NCBI RefSeq assembly: GCF_001279775.1
Contig: NZ_LGDG01000189.1
Location: 1 to 64,000, forward strand
DNA: 64,000 nt
Reading direction: 5' to 3'
Source of the DNA: Streptomyces sp. MMG1533
Lineage (GTDB): Bacteria; Actinomycetota; Actinomycetes; Streptomycetales; Streptomycetaceae
The stretch's first letter is position 1. The number at the start of each line of letters is the position of its first letter. This document shows positions 34,181 to 43,431 of the stretch, one piece after another. The translations under genes and the position numbers were made by a program. A model generated the notes under the pieces. It did not search any database, had not been told where the DNA came from, and was given only the letters and a program-made list of their open reading frames with translations.

Positions 34181-35256
34181 GACGCTCCCCCTGCCACCGC
34201 GTACTGGTTGGCGGGCCGGGCGAGCCCGAGGTGCTCCCTGAGCGTGCTGCCCGGGTAGAACGTGCGGAACAGTCCCCGGTGTTGCAGCAACGCCACCGTG
34301 CCGTTGACGAGCCGCTCCAGGTCACGGCGGGGTTCGGCGGGCGTGAGGTGGAAGCCGTCGGCGACGCCGTCCGTGTACCAGGCGGTGATCAGCTCGGCGA
34401 GGTCGACGGGGCCGCCCCGGTAGAGCGGGCCCCGGGGGCTCTGCCGAGGGCCGCCCCCGCCGTGGCCCGGCTCGGCCGCGTACTCGCCGCCACCGAGGTC
34501 GACGACGAGACTCGCGAGGACCCGCAGGTCGTCGGGGTCCCGGCCGAACGCCGAGGCGGATGCCCGCAGTTGGTCCCGTACGGCAGCGAGCTGCGCGGGG
34601 CCCACTGCCCGTACGAGCGCCACGTCGGCGTACCGGGCGGCGGTCCGCCGGGTATGCCCCTCGGTGGCGTCGACCACGCGCACGGGGTGGCCCTGCGGGG
34701 GTCTCGGCACGATCGAGGGGCCCTTGACCGAGAAGGCGGAGCCGGTGAAGTCGACGTGGTGCAGTTTGTCCCGGTCGATGAAACGGCCGGTCGCCACGTC
34801 CCGTATCTCGGCGTCGTCCTCCCAGCTGTCCCACAACTTGGCGGCCACGTCGGCGACTTCGCCGGCCTCCTGCCACAGCGCGTCGGCCGGGGCCGCGTTC
34901 CGCCGGCCGAAGAGGCGGGCCTCGCCCTCGGTGGTCGACACGTCGAGCCGCCAGCCGGCCCGGCCGCGGCTGACCCAGTCGAGGGTCGCGACGGCCGCCT
35001 GGACGTGGAAGGGCTCGGTGTGCGTGGTCGTGACGGTGGGCACCAGGCCGACCCTGCTGGTGGCGGGCGCCACCCGGGACAGGACGGAGAGCGCGTCGGG
35101 GCCCGGGCGGGCGAAGGTGTCGTCCAGGGTCACGAAGTCGAGGCCGCCGCGTTCGGCGAGCCGCGCCGGTGCGACGTAGGAGTCGGCGTCGTACACCGTC
35201 TGCTGGTCGACGGCGGCGGCCAGGTGCAACAGGCGCCGGCCGTGCGATGAGGTCAT
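34177..35256 (-). CDS. LLM-class flavin-dependent oxidoreductase
   Basis: A 359-residue luciferase-like protein, shorter and more diverged than its neighbour. It shows L-D-D-T-F-A-R-P-G-P, S-R-G-R-A-G-W-R-L-D-V-S and R-P-P-Q-G-H-P-V-R-V-V-D-A. The glycine-rich and P-Q-G-H-P motifs place it in the same NtaA/DszA branch. It probably acts on the same imported compound, either as a second oxygenase or as a subunit. ATG 35256 follows AAAGGG. It is translationally coupled to the downstream monooxygenase and lies 35 bp after the ABC ATPase gene. Confidence 0.88.
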   Translation of the reverse strand: MTSSHGRRLLHLAAAVDQQTVYDADSYVAPARLAERGGLDFVTLDDTFARPGPDALSVLSRVAPATSRVGLVPTVTTTHTEPFHVQAAVATLDWVSRGRAGWRLDVSTTEGEARLFGRRNAAPADALWQEAGEVADVAAKLWDSWEDDAEIRDVATGRFIDRDKLHHVDFTGSAFSVKGPSIVPRPPQGHPVRVVDATEGHTRRTAARYADVALVRAVGPAQLAAVRDQLRASASAFGRDPDDLRVLASLVVDLGGGEYAAEPGHGGGGPRQSPRGPLYRGGPVDLAELITAWYTDGVADGFHLTPAEPRRDLERLVNGTVALLQHRGLFRTFYPGSTLREHLGLARPANQYAVAGGAS

Positions 35257-35291
35257 GGTGGGGGAACCCTTTCTGCTCGGAACCGGTGGGC

Positions 35292-36053
35292 TCAGAGCAC
35301 CTTGGAGAGAAAGGCGCGCGTGCGGTCGTGCCGTGGTCGGTCCAGGACGTCACCGGGCGCGCCCTGCTCGACGATCCGCCCGTCGTCCATGAACACCACC
35401 GTGTCGGCGACCTCGCGGGCGAACCCGATCTCGTGCGTGACGACGATCATCGTGGTGCCCTGGTGGGCCAGGTCCTTGATGACGTCGAGGACTTCACCGA
35501 CCAGCTCGGGGTCGAGCGCGGAGGTCGGTTCGTCGAAGAGGAGGAGCCTGGGCTCCAGCGCGAGCGCCCGGGCGATGGCCACTCGCTGCTGCTGTCCGCC
35601 GGAGAGATGCCGGGGGTAGGCGTCGGCCTTCTCGGCGAGCCCCACCCGGTCGAGCAGTCGGCGCGCGGCCTCGACGGCGTCCTTGCGGGGCCGCTTCAGC
35701 GCGGACACCGGCGCTTCGACGATGTTGTCCAGCACGGTGAGGTGCGGGAAGAGGTTGAAGTTCTGGAAGACGAAGCCGATCCGCGTGCGCTGCCTCAGCA
35801 CTTCGCGCTCGCGCAGCTCGTACAGCCTGTTGCCGGAGCGCCGGTAGCCGACCAGCGCCCCGTCCACGCTGATCGCGCCCCGGTCCACCTTCTCCAGGTG
35901 GTTGATGGTGCGCAGCAGCGTCGACTTGCCGGAGCCGGACGGGCCGAGGATCACGGTGACCTCGCCCGCGCGCACGGCGAGGTCGATGCCCTTGAGTACT
36001 TCCTGGGAGCCGAAGCTCTTGTGGACGGACCTGATGTCGACCATGACGGTCAT
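35292..36053 (-). CDS. Polar amino-acid ABC transporter ATPase (GlnQ/TcyN-like)
   Basis: A 253-residue nucleotide-binding subunit with Walker [11 protein letters not shown]-loop F-Q-N-F-N-L-F-P-H, signature L-S-G-G-Q-Q-Q-R, Walker [13 protein letters not shown] and the H-loop T-H-E-I-G. The subgroup is the polar amino-acid/cystine importer class. It starts at ATG 36053 or ATG 36044. It pairs with the permease (37839-38702) and the lipoprotein (39089-40030), although the FAD-dependent gene lies between ATPase and permease. Import of a sulfur-containing amino-acid derivative is inferred from the neighbouring monooxygenases. Confidence 0.93.
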   Translation of the reverse strand: MTVMVDIRSVHKSFGSQEVLKGIDLAVRAGEVTVILGPSGSGKSTLLRTINHLEKVDRGAISVDGALVGYRRSGNRLYELREREVLRQRTRIGFVFQNFNLFPHLTVLDNIVEAPVSALKRPRKDAVEAARRLLDRVGLAEKADAYPRHLSGGQQQRVAIARALALEPRLLLFDEPTSALDPELVGEVLDVIKDLAHQGTTMIVVTHEIGFAREVADTVVFMDDGRIVEQGAPGDVLDRPRHDRTRAFLSKVL

Positions 36054-36084
36054 CGCGGGGATCCTTCGGGTAGGCGTGGGTGTC

Positions 36085-37842
36085 TCATGCGGCCGCACGT
36101 CCCCAGAGCGCGGTCAGGAACGCCAGCGCGGCCCGGGCCGTCGCGTCGTTCTGCCGGAACGCGGGCCCGCCGGTACGCGGCCGGGTGAACGCGCCGGGGG
36201 TACGGCCGTCGGTGTGCGGACCGAGGGCGAAGCGCCGGGGATGCGGGCGGCCGGTCCGGTCGAGGATCCGCCCGTCGGCCGGGTCCACCCGGAGCAGCCC
36301 GTCCGGCGTCTCGGCCACCCCGTCGGCGTGCAGCTGACGCAGCAGCGGGTCGCGGGCCCGCGCGAGGGTCGGCTCGGGCAGCCGCGCCTCGACCAGCGCC
36401 CGGGCCTCGACGACGGAGTCCGGCACGGTGGCGCTCGACGCCCGGAACACCCCGCCCTCGGCGGTGACAGTCATGCCGGCGCCGAGGAACCGCACCACAC
36501 CAGCGCGGGACAGGGCGAGCAGCTGCCGCAGCCGGGGTCCGGGCGGCCCGGAGGCCAGATAGCTGAAGAACCCGTGCCACCAGGGCCCGATGCCCCCGAG
36601 CCGGATCAACTGGCCGTAGACCGACAGCAGTCCGAGGAAAACCGCCAAGTCGTGGCTGTGCGAAGGATCATGACGGCGGCTCAGGTCAGCCTCGACATAA
36701 CTGCGCACCCCCTTCTGGAGCTCTTCGTACGACCCGTACCGCACCCCCTCCAGCGGGCGGTCGAGCGCGGCGAGGTCGAGCCGGTCGGCGGGATCGGGCA
36801 CGGCGGCGGCTACGAGAGCCGCCCGTCCGGCCGGGTCGTCGACGGCCGCGTACTTCTCCTCGAAGACGCTCCAGCCCACGGCGGTCCGCTCGGGGTGGAC
36901 CGTGAACAGCCGGTGGTAGTGCGCGAAGCCCAGCTCCTTCTCCACCAACGGCCACACGTCCCGCCGGAAGTCGAAGCCCCCCGGCCGGGCGAGCAGCCCG
37001 TCCACTTCGGCGGGCCCGAAGAACCTGGGCAGCGGCGGCCGTTCGCCGGTCCAGGCGTAACCGATCTTCGAGTGGTACGGCACTCCGCGCCGCGAACCGA
37101 CGTACAGCACCGGCTCCTTGCCCGAGGGCACGTACGTGTCCCCGACGTACCGCCCGCCCCGGCCCTCGGTGAGCAGCACCATCAGGTCGACGAAGGCGAG
37201 CCCGAAGCCGCGGACGAGGACGGGTTCGCCGGGCGCGAGCGGGGACAGGTCGCTGTCGGCGGTGAAGTCCGGCGGGAGGTGGACGAGGCCGTGCTCGCGG
37301 GCGTACGCCGTCAACTCGCCTTGCTCGTCGTCCGGTTCGGCGTCGAGGTGACCGAGTGCGAGCACGACGAGGTCGGCGAGGAGCGGCCGGGCCCGGCCCT
37401 CCAGCCACACCTGCTGGCGCCCCTCGGACGGCCCGCCGACCCGCAGGGCACGGCGTGGATGGTGGTGGACGACGACGCCCGGCGGCAGCGCGGCCACCGC
37501 CCGCTCGTGCACCCAGCTCAGATACGCGCCCTGCAGCCGCCGGTCCGCGAAGGTGCGGCCGTCGATGCCGGCCCACTCGTGCAGCGTGGGCCCGGGCCGC
37601 ACCGGCCCGGCCATGTCGACCGTCCCGTCGGTGAACATGGTGACGTCCTCGGCGTGCGAGTTCATCCACAGCAGCGGCGACTGGGCCGGGCGCCAGATGC
37701 GTCCGGCGCCCGGCGGATGCGGGTCGACCAGGTGGATGTCGAGCCCCGGACCGGCGTACAGCTCGGGCGCGTTGGCGGCGATCCGCTCGATCAGACCGGT
37801 CCCCCGCGGCCCGGCGCCGACGATCACGAGCGAGGGCCTCAT
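36085..37842 (-). CDS. FAD/NAD(P)-binding oxidoreductase-like protein
   Basis: A 585-residue protein. The N-terminal dinucleotide fold is [11 protein letters not shown], with a long FAD_NAD_bind-type domain: [22 protein letters not shown] and [10 protein letters not shown]. The family is related to lysine/ornithine N-monooxygenases, but its reaction is poorly known. It overlaps the permease gene by ATGA and lies 31 bp before the ABC ATPase gene. In this cluster it could modify the imported substrate or supply reduced flavin to the luciferase-like enzymes; both are inference. Confidence 0.83.
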   Translation of the reverse strand: MRPSLVIVGAGPRGTGLIERIAANAPELYAGPGLDIHLVDPHPPGAGRIWRPAQSPLLWMNSHAEDVTMFTDGTVDMAGPVRPGPTLHEWAGIDGRTFADRRLQGAYLSWVHERAVAALPPGVVVHHHPRRALRVGGPSEGRQQVWLEGRARPLLADLVVLALGHLDAEPDDEQGELTAYAREHGLVHLPPDFTADSDLSPLAPGEPVLVRGFGLAFVDLMVLLTEGRGGRYVGDTYVPSGKEPVLYVGSRRGVPYHSKIGYAWTGERPPLPRFFGPAEVDGLLARPGGFDFRRDVWPLVEKELGFAHYHRLFTVHPERTAVGWSVFEEKYAAVDDPAGRAALVAAAVPDPADRLDLAALDRPLEGVRYGSYEELQKGVRSYVEADLSRRHDPSHSHDLAVFLGLLSVYGQLIRLGGIGPWWHGFFSYLASGPPGPRLRQLLALSRAGVVRFLGAGMTVTAEGGVFRASSATVPDSVVEARALVEARLPEPTLARARDPLLRQLHADGVAETPDGLLRVDPADGRILDRTGRPHPRRFALGPHTDGRTPGAFTRPRTGGPAFRQNDATARAALAFLTALWGRAAA

Positions 37843-38702
37843 CGGGTGCTCCCCGAGCCCGAACCCCGCTCGTAGTGCCTCTCCACGTAGTACTGGCCGA
37901 CGCTGAGCACCGAGGTGACGACGGTGTACCAGACCGTGGCCACCATCAGCAGCGGGATGACCTGGTAGGTGCGGTGGTAGACGAGCTGCACCGAGTAGAG
38001 CAGGTCCTGCACGGCGATGACGCTGACGATGGAGGTGCCCTTGAGGGTGCCGATCAGCATGTTCCCGGCGGGCGGCACGATGGAGCGCATCGCCTGCGGG
38101 AGCACGATCCGCCGCCGGCGGCGCCACCGGCTCAGACCGAGCGCCTGTGCGGCCTCGATCTGCCCGCGGTCCACGGAGAGGATGCCGCCGCGGACGACCT
38201 CGGCGGCGTACGCGGCCTCGTGCAGGGTGAGGCCGATGATCGCGACGGTGACCGGGCCCAGCAGGTCGACCGTCTTCACACCGAGGATCTGCGGGTACAG
38301 CGCCCCGATGTTGAACCACAGCAGCAGCTGAACCAGGATCGGGATCGACCGGAACAGCCAGACGTATCCCCAACTGATGCTTCTGAGAACGGGGTTGGCC
38401 GACAGCCGGAACGCGGCGAGCAGCGTGCCCAGCGCGAAGCCGAGCACCATCACGACCACGGTCAGCCACAGGGTGAGCCACAGGCCGCGCAGCACCGCGT
38501 CCGAGGTGAAGTGGTCGGCGACGACGTCCCACTGGAACGCCTTGTTGCGCAGAACGGAGTTGACGGCGAGCGCCAGCAGCACCAGTACGGCGACGGCGGC
38601 CGTCCACTGGCCGAACCGGCGCTGCGGGACGATCCGCAGGGAGTCCGCGTGCTCCGGGACGTCCGGTGCGGCGGGGGCTTTGGCGAGGGTGTCGGAGGAC
38701 AT
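37839..38702 (-). CDS. Polar amino-acid ABC transporter permease
   Basis: A 287-residue membrane protein with five or six helices and the EAA loop E-A-A-Q-A-L-G-L-S-R-W-R-R-R-R-R-I-V-L-P-Q-A. It also has the G-L-W-L-T-L-W-L-T-V start of the transmembrane domain typical of HisM/GlnP-type permeases. ATG 38702 has GGAG about 8 bases before it; an upstream ATG at 38720 has none. It is the only permease of the cluster, so it is expected to form a homodimer. It heads a five-gene minus-strand operon and is divergent from the receptor lipoprotein. Confidence 0.92.
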   Translation of the reverse strand: MSSDTLAKAPAAPDVPEHADSLRIVPQRRFGQWTAAVAVLVLLALAVNSVLRNKAFQWDVVADHFTSDAVLRGLWLTLWLTVVVMVLGFALGTLLAAFRLSANPVLRSISWGYVWLFRSIPILVQLLLWFNIGALYPQILGVKTVDLLGPVTVAIIGLTLHEAAYAAEVVRGGILSVDRGQIEAAQALGLSRWRRRRRIVLPQAMRSIVPPAGNMLIGTLKGTSIVSVIAVQDLLYSVQLVYHRTYQVIPLLMVATVWYTVVTSVLSVGQYYVERHYERGSGSGSTR

Positions 38703-39088
38703 GCGAAGGCTCCGTGGCATCGAGTCGGCAGAACTCGGGCGGGTGCCTTCACACGCTTGCGGCCGAGCCCCTCAGCAGGGCCGCCCTTCGAGACTACGGG
38801 TGCGTTTCCCCTCACTGTCAAGGCTGTCCGGACAGTGAGCCGTACGTCTCAAGTCGGTTGACGCCCAACCGGATGCCTGTTCCACTTGGCCCATGCATCC
38901 ACAGCAGTGGCTGGTCAAGCGCTCCCACATCGACTTCGGTCGAGTGTGGTCCTCTTCCTGTTGAGCTGACCCACTGCGCGCCCTGAGCTGTTGATCCAGC
39001 GGGGCGCTTTCGCGTTCTCCCCCTTTCGCCTTCACACGCGCGCCTTCCCCTCCCCCTGCGCTTCCCGCTCCCAGGAGACCGCCACACC
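38703..39088. promoter_or_regulatory. Divergent control region of the amino-acid/organosulfur cluster
   Basis: These 386 bp hold no gene. The main feature is a perfect inverted repeat at 38811-38839, CTCACTGTC-N11-GACAGTGAG, between the permease and receptor genes. It could be the operator for a dimeric regulator encoded elsewhere. The region near 38840-38960 is less GC-rich and could hold the receptor promoter. Confidence 0.6.
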
Positions 39089-40030
39089 ATGCGTACGCCC
39101 ACGCGTGCCCGAAACAACCTATTCACCCCCTTCATCCTGATCACCGCAGCGACCCTGCTCCTCACCGCGTGCGGCTCGGGCGCGGACGACACCGTCAGCA
39201 CCTCAGCCCAGTCCGACAAGATCCCGACCACGGACGTCGTCTCCGCCGTCAAGAAGGACGAGGCGGCCGCCGAGCTGCTGCCCTCAGGTGCCCGGAGCCT
39301 CACGATCGCCGTCAGCGTCTCCGGCCAGCCGCCCGGCACGTCGATCCTGGACGACGGGAAAACGCCGGCCGGCCAGGACGTCGACTTCGCGAACGCCGTC
39401 GCCAAGGTCCTCGGCATCAGACTCAGGACCGAGCAGGCGGGCTTCGAGGCGATCCTGCCGGCCCTCGACAGCGGCAAGTACGACCTCGGCGTCGGCAACT
39501 TCGGCGTGACCGACGAGCGCCGCAAGACCATCGACTTCGTCACCTACATCAACGACGGCCAGGGCTTCGCCACCCGCAAGGACAGCAAGCTGTCCAAGGT
39601 CACCGACCTGAAACAGCTGTGCGGTCTGAACATCGCGACCGGCGCGGGCACCACTTTCGAGGCCTCGCTGGAGGACAACAAGCACCTGTGCACCGACGGC
39701 GGCAAGAAGGCGTACAAGGTGCAGACCTACAACGAGCAGGGCGCGATCTGGTCCTCGCTACAGCAGGGCCGCAGCGACATCGTGATGTCCACGATCAACG
39801 GCCTGCGCTACGCGGTCGCCCACCAGGAGGGGGTGAAGTTCCTCAACGAGTTCCACCGCCTGGACGTCGGCTTCGCCTTCAAGAAGGGCACGAAGCTCGC
39901 CCCCGCCTTCCAGGCCGCGGTGAACAGGCTCATCGCGGACGGGACGTACGAAAAGATCCTCAAGAAGTGGGGCACGACGGGCTCGGCGATCACCAAGTCG
40001 GAGATCTCACCGCCTGAGCTCAAGGACTGA
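39089..40030 (+). CDS. Amino-acid ABC transporter substrate-binding lipoprotein
   Basis: A 313-residue SBP_bac_3 protein. The lipobox L-T-A-C places Cys28 as the lipidated residue. The binding domain contains A-G-Q-D-V-D-F-A-N-A-V-A-K-V-L-G, D-S-G-K-Y-D-L-G-V-G-N-F-G-V-T-D-E-R-R-K-T-I-D-F-V-T-Y and L-C-G-L-N-I-A-T-G-A-G-T-T-F-E, all typical of cluster-3 amino-acid receptors. CAGGAGA precedes ATG 39089 by 8 bases. It should deliver substrate to the divergent permease/ATPase. Ligand identity cannot be read from sequence. Confidence 0.93.
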   Translation: MRTPTRARNNLFTPFILITAATLLLTACGSGADDTVSTSAQSDKIPTTDVVSAVKKDEAAAELLPSGARSLTIAVSVSGQPPGTSILDDGKTPAGQDVDFANAVAKVLGIRLRTEQAGFEAILPALDSGKYDLGVGNFGVTDERRKTIDFVTYINDGQGFATRKDSKLSKVTDLKQLCGLNIATGAGTTFEASLEDNKHLCTDGGKKAYKVQTYNEQGAIWSSLQQGRSDIVMSTINGLRYAVAHQEGVKFLNEFHRLDVGFAFKKGTKLAPAFQAAVNRLIADGTYEKILKKWGTTGSAITKSEISPPELKD

Positions 40031-40039
40031 CCGAGCGGC

Positions 40040-41248
40040 TCAGCAACTGCAGCCGCAGTCGCACCCGTCGCAGCCATCGCAGTCGCAGCCGTCGCCGCAG
40101 CAGTTCCCGCAGCAGTTCCCGCAGCAGTCGCAGCAGTTGCAACAGTCACCGCATCCGCTGCAGTCGGCGTTGGCGCACAGCCCTTCCCGGCGCTGCCGGC
40201 TCCACGGGTCGTCGAACTCCCCGCAGCACATCTGGCAGGTGCAGGCGAGCCCCATCCACACCGCGCACCCGGCGAGCAGCCCGCGCCGGTCGCGGTGGGG
40301 CGGCTCCGGGGGCAGCGGGGCTCCCGGACCGCCGGGCGGGGCGTACGGTCCGGACGGCATCGCTCCCGACGGCGCGGGCCCGTGCGCGCAGGAGGCGGTG
40401 CCGAAGGCCCGGTCAACGGAGGTGCGAAGCTCGTGCACGAGCAGCCGGTGTGCCAGCTTCGGGTCGGTGAGGTCGGCCTCCCGCAGCGCGAGCCGTATCC
40501 CGTGCACGGCGTCGTCGGCGAGCCGCCGGGCCTCCGTGAGGGGTGTCCCGGTCGCGGTGAGCGGGTTCCAGGCACCCGACGCGGCGTCAGCTTCCCTGTC
40601 CTCCACGGCGTCCAGGAGATGTGCGAGCCGCCCGAAGAGGCGCCCGGCCTCGGCGAGCGGTTCGGCGTTGCCCGGCCGTCCGGCCAGGACCGCGGTGTGG
40701 GCGAAGGCGGCGGCGGTGGCGGTCTCGGTCGGTTCGGTGACCGTGAGAAGGGGCGTTCCCGGCCCGGCGAGCGCCTCGATGCCGACCTGCCGGTCCACGG
40801 CGTCCACGAGCAGGGCGGTGTCGAACCCGACGTCCGAGCCGGTCTGCTCCCCGGCCCGGCCCCAACTCGCGGCAACCCGGCGCGCCGCGAGCGCCACCGG
40901 CTTGCGGGCCAGCAGCCCGTCCCCGTCGGCGACATGGTCGCGCACCTTGGCCGAGGCGAGCACCAGGGAGACGGCGGCCGCGAGCCGTGCCCCCTCACCG
41001 TGCGCGACGGAAGCGCTACGCATCCCGCGCAGCGGACAGGGTCCCGCCGTACGCCGCCCGCCATCGCCCTTCTCGGCCTGAGCCTCCGTCAGAACCGATA
41101 TCAGCAAGCCGTCGTAGTTCGTCACGACCCTGGCGAACTGCCCGTGGTCCTTGCGCAGCGCGAGGCACAGCCCGCACAAATGCGCCATCCACTGGGTTTT
41201 GAGACTCTCTCCGAGCCGGTGACGGCAGGGCCTGACGATTCCGAACAC
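40040..41248 (-). CDS. DUF5685-like protein with cysteine-rich C-terminal tail
   Basis: A 402-residue protein beginning V-F-G-I-V-R-P-C-R-H-R-L, with an N-terminal C-G-L-C pair, a largely helical middle and a Pro/Gly-rich spacer. The cysteine-rich tail has 19 Cys in its last 40 residues, mostly as CC and CxC pairs with Gly, Asp and Asn. The family name is from memory. The tail resembles metallothionein-like metal binding, but the protein could also be post-translationally modified. GTG 41248 has GGGGGATC upstream. It is convergent with the amino-acid receptor gene (9 bp between stops). Function unknown. Confidence 0.8.
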   Translation of the reverse strand: MFGIVRPCRHRLGESLKTQWMAHLCGLCLALRKDHGQFARVVTNYDGLLISVLTEAQAEKGDGGRRTAGPCPLRGMRSASVAHGEGARLAAAVSLVLASAKVRDHVADGDGLLARKPVALAARRVAASWGRAGEQTGSDVGFDTALLVDAVDRQVGIEALAGPGTPLLTVTEPTETATAAAFAHTAVLAGRPGNAEPLAEAGRLFGRLAHLLDAVEDREADAASGAWNPLTATGTPLTEARRLADDAVHGIRLALREADLTDPKLAHRLLVHELRTSVDRAFGTASCAHGPAPSGAMPSGPYAPPGGPGAPLPPEPPHRDRRGLLAGCAVWMGLACTCQMCCGEFDDPWSRQRREGLCANADCSGCGDCCNCCDCCGNCCGNCCGDGCDCDGCDGCDCGCSC

Positions 41249-41548
41249 GATGATCCCCCGTGGTGCGTGTGGCGTTGAACTGCGGTGAGCTGCGGCATCG
41301 TACCGACCGCCGCGTTCACCCGTACGCACCCCCCATCACCCATACGCCGTGAAGAATCATATTTCACTCACAGTCAGCAGCCGTTTGCGAAACGACCCTT
41401 GGGACACTTGGACTCTCGACGGATTCGCTGTGCACCAGTACCGTCACAAACCCCCCGCGCGGCGTCTATCCACTTGGCGCGACGTCCGCATCATGGATGA
41501 CCATAGGGATGCGGAAAGCAAGAAAGACCGCTGTGAGAGGAGGCGTCC
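41249..41548. promoter_or_regulatory. Divergent region between DUF5685 gene and sflA
   Basis: These 300 bp have no gene. An unusually AT-rich patch around 41345-41375 is a likely promoter zone. No clear palindrome was found. Confidence 0.4.
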
Positions 41549-41989
41549 ATGGGATCGGTACGCAAGGCAAGTGCCTGGCTTGGCCTCGTCGACGACAACG
41601 ATGACGAGCGTTACTACGACGACGACTACTCCGAAGGGACCGAGCAGCCCGGGGATGCCTGGGTCACGGACCCGCGAGTAAAGGTGGCGTCCGACGTCGC
41701 CGAGGAGAAGGGCCGCCGGATCGGCACGGTCACCCCGGACAGCTTCCGGGACGCCCGTGCCATCGGCGAACTGTTCCGCGAAGGCGTCCCGGTCATCATG
41801 AACCTCACGGCCATGGAGGCCGCCGACGCCAAGCGCGTCGTCGACTTCGCGGCCGGGCTGATCTTCGGCCTGCGCGGTTCGATCGAGCGCGTGTCCACCC
41901 GGGTGTTCCTGCTGACCCCCTCCAACACGGAGATCGTGAACGGCGACCCGGCCGCGCACCGCACGGACGGCTTCTTCAACCAGAGCTGA
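41549..41989 (+). CDS. sflA: SepF-like division protein SflA
   Basis: A 146-residue SepF-family protein. The N-terminus [13 protein letters not shown] is an amphipathic membrane-targeting helix, followed by a very acidic Asp/Tyr linker. The SepF core has [24 protein letters not shown] and [16 protein letters not shown]. SepF proper lies in the dcw cluster near ftsZ. A copy outside it, next to an acyl-CoA dehydrogenase gene, fits the paralogue SflA, which together with SflB restricts FtsZ/DivIVA placement in sporulating hyphae. GAGGAGG precedes ATG 41549 by 6 bases. Confidence 0.9.
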   Translation: MGSVRKASAWLGLVDDNDDERYYDDDYSEGTEQPGDAWVTDPRVKVASDVAEEKGRRIGTVTPDSFRDARAIGELFREGVPVIMNLTAMEAADAKRVVDFAAGLIFGLRGSIERVSTRVFLLTPSNTEIVNGDPAAHRTDGFFNQS

Positions 41990-42028
41990 GGCAGGGCCGC
42001 TCACCGGCCCTGCCGCTGCTCGGGGGAA

Positions 42029-43201
42029 TCAGCGGAAGGCGTCGAGCCCGGTGAGCGCCTTGCCCAGCACGAGCTGGTGCATCTCGACGGTGCCCTCGTA
42101 GGTGAGCACCGACTCGAGGTTCGTCGCGTGCCGCATCACGGGGTATTCGAGCGAGATCCCGTTGGCACCGAGGATGGTCCGGGCCGTACGGCAGATGTCG
42201 ATGGCCTCGCGGACGTTGTTGAGCTTGCCGAAGCTGACCTGCTCGGGACGCAGGCGGCCGGCGTCCATGCGCCGCCCGAGGTGATGGGCGAGCAGAATCC
42301 CCTTGTGCAGCTCGACCGCCATGTCGGCGAGCTTGGCCTGGGTCAGCTGGAACCCGCCGATCGGCCGCCCGAACTGCTCCCGCGTCTTCGCGTAGTCGAC
42401 CGCGGCCTCGAAGCAGGTGCGGGCCGCGCCCATGGCCCCCCAGACGATGCCGTAACGGGCGTGGGACAGACAGCTGAGCGGACCCTTGAGCCCTGCCACC
42501 TCCGGCAGCACGGCATCGGCGGGCAGCCGTACGTCGTCGAGCACGAGCTCGCTGGTGACGGAGGCGCGCAGCGACCACTTGTGCTTGATCTCCGGGGCGG
42601 AGAACCCGGGACTGCCGGTCGGGACGACGAACCCCCGGATTCCGTCCTCGGTCTGCGCCCACACCACGGCCACCCCGGCGACGGACCCGTTGGTGATCCA
42701 CATCTTCCGGCCGTTGAGCACCCAGTCGCCACCGTCGCGCTTGGCGTACGTCCGCATGGAGGCGGGGTCGGACCCGTGGTCCGGCTCGGTCAGCCCGAAG
42801 CACCCGATGACGTCACCGGCGGCCATGCGCGGGAGCCAGCTCTGCTTCTGCTCTTCGCTCCCGAACCGATGAATGGCATACATGGCAAGGGACCCCTGCA
42901 CCGACACCAGCGACCGGATCCCGGAATCGGCGGCCTCCAGCTCCAGACAGGCCAGCCCGTACTGCACGGCGCTCGCACCGGCACACCCGTACCCCTCGAG
43001 CGACATTCCGAGCGCCCCGATTCCGCCGAGTTCCCGGGCGAGCTCCCGGATCCCGGGCAACTCCCCGCTCTCGTACCACTCGGCGACATACGGCAACACC
43101 CGGTCACCGGCCCACGCCCGCACGGTTTCCCTGACGGCGAGGTCCTCCGGCTCCAGCAGGTCGTCGATACCGAGGGGGTCGGCGGGGTCGAACGAAGCCA
43201 T
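42029..43201 (-). CDS. Acyl-CoA dehydrogenase, glutaryl-CoA dehydrogenase-like
   Basis: A 390-residue flavoprotein. The FAD motif C-F-G-L-T-E-P-D-H-G-S-D-P and W-I-T-N-G, F-G-R-P-I-G-G-F-Q-L-T-Q, and the C-terminal catalytic Glu369 in T-Y-E-G-T-V-E-M-H are all present. The E-G-T-x-x-x-H placement matches glutaryl-CoA-type enzymes. Predicted reaction: alpha,beta-dehydrogenation of an acyl-CoA, possibly with decarboxylation. ATG 43201 follows GAGAGGAC by 7 bases. A perfect AACTAGC-ACC-GCTAGTT palindrome sits just upstream (43218-43234). Confidence 0.92.
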   Translation of the reverse strand: MASFDPADPLGIDDLLEPEDLAVRETVRAWAGDRVLPYVAEWYESGELPGIRELARELGGIGALGMSLEGYGCAGASAVQYGLACLELEAADSGIRSLVSVQGSLAMYAIHRFGSEEQKQSWLPRMAAGDVIGCFGLTEPDHGSDPASMRTYAKRDGGDWVLNGRKMWITNGSVAGVAVVWAQTEDGIRGFVVPTGSPGFSAPEIKHKWSLRASVTSELVLDDVRLPADAVLPEVAGLKGPLSCLSHARYGIVWGAMGAARTCFEAAVDYAKTREQFGRPIGGFQLTQAKLADMAVELHKGILLAHHLGRRMDAGRLRPEQVSFGKLNNVREAIDICRTARTILGANGISLEYPVMRHATNLESVLTYEGTVEMHQLVLGKALTGLDAFR

Positions 43202-43217
43202 GAGCACGTCCTCTCAA

Positions 43218-43234
43218 AACTAGCACCGCTAGTT
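43218..43234. promoter_or_regulatory. Palindrome upstream of the acyl-CoA dehydrogenase
   Basis: AACTAGC-ACC-GCTAGTT is a perfect 7-3-7 inverted repeat 17-33 bases before the start codon on the minus strand. That position suits an operator over the start of transcription. No regulator gene is adjacent. Confidence 0.6.
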
Positions 43235-43431
43235 ACGATTCCGAGGCTGACGTTACGACGCACTGTCCCGCACGTCCAGGCGCTCTCCCACCCACACACC
43301 GCCCGCGACGACGGCGCCGGCCCGCCGTACCGACCGGAGACCCACAGCCGCCGACGGCGGTCCACCCCCACCGGAGAGCTCACCTCTCGACCGGCAGTCA
43401 CGGGCGGTGCGTGGGTGGGAGACGTCCTGCG

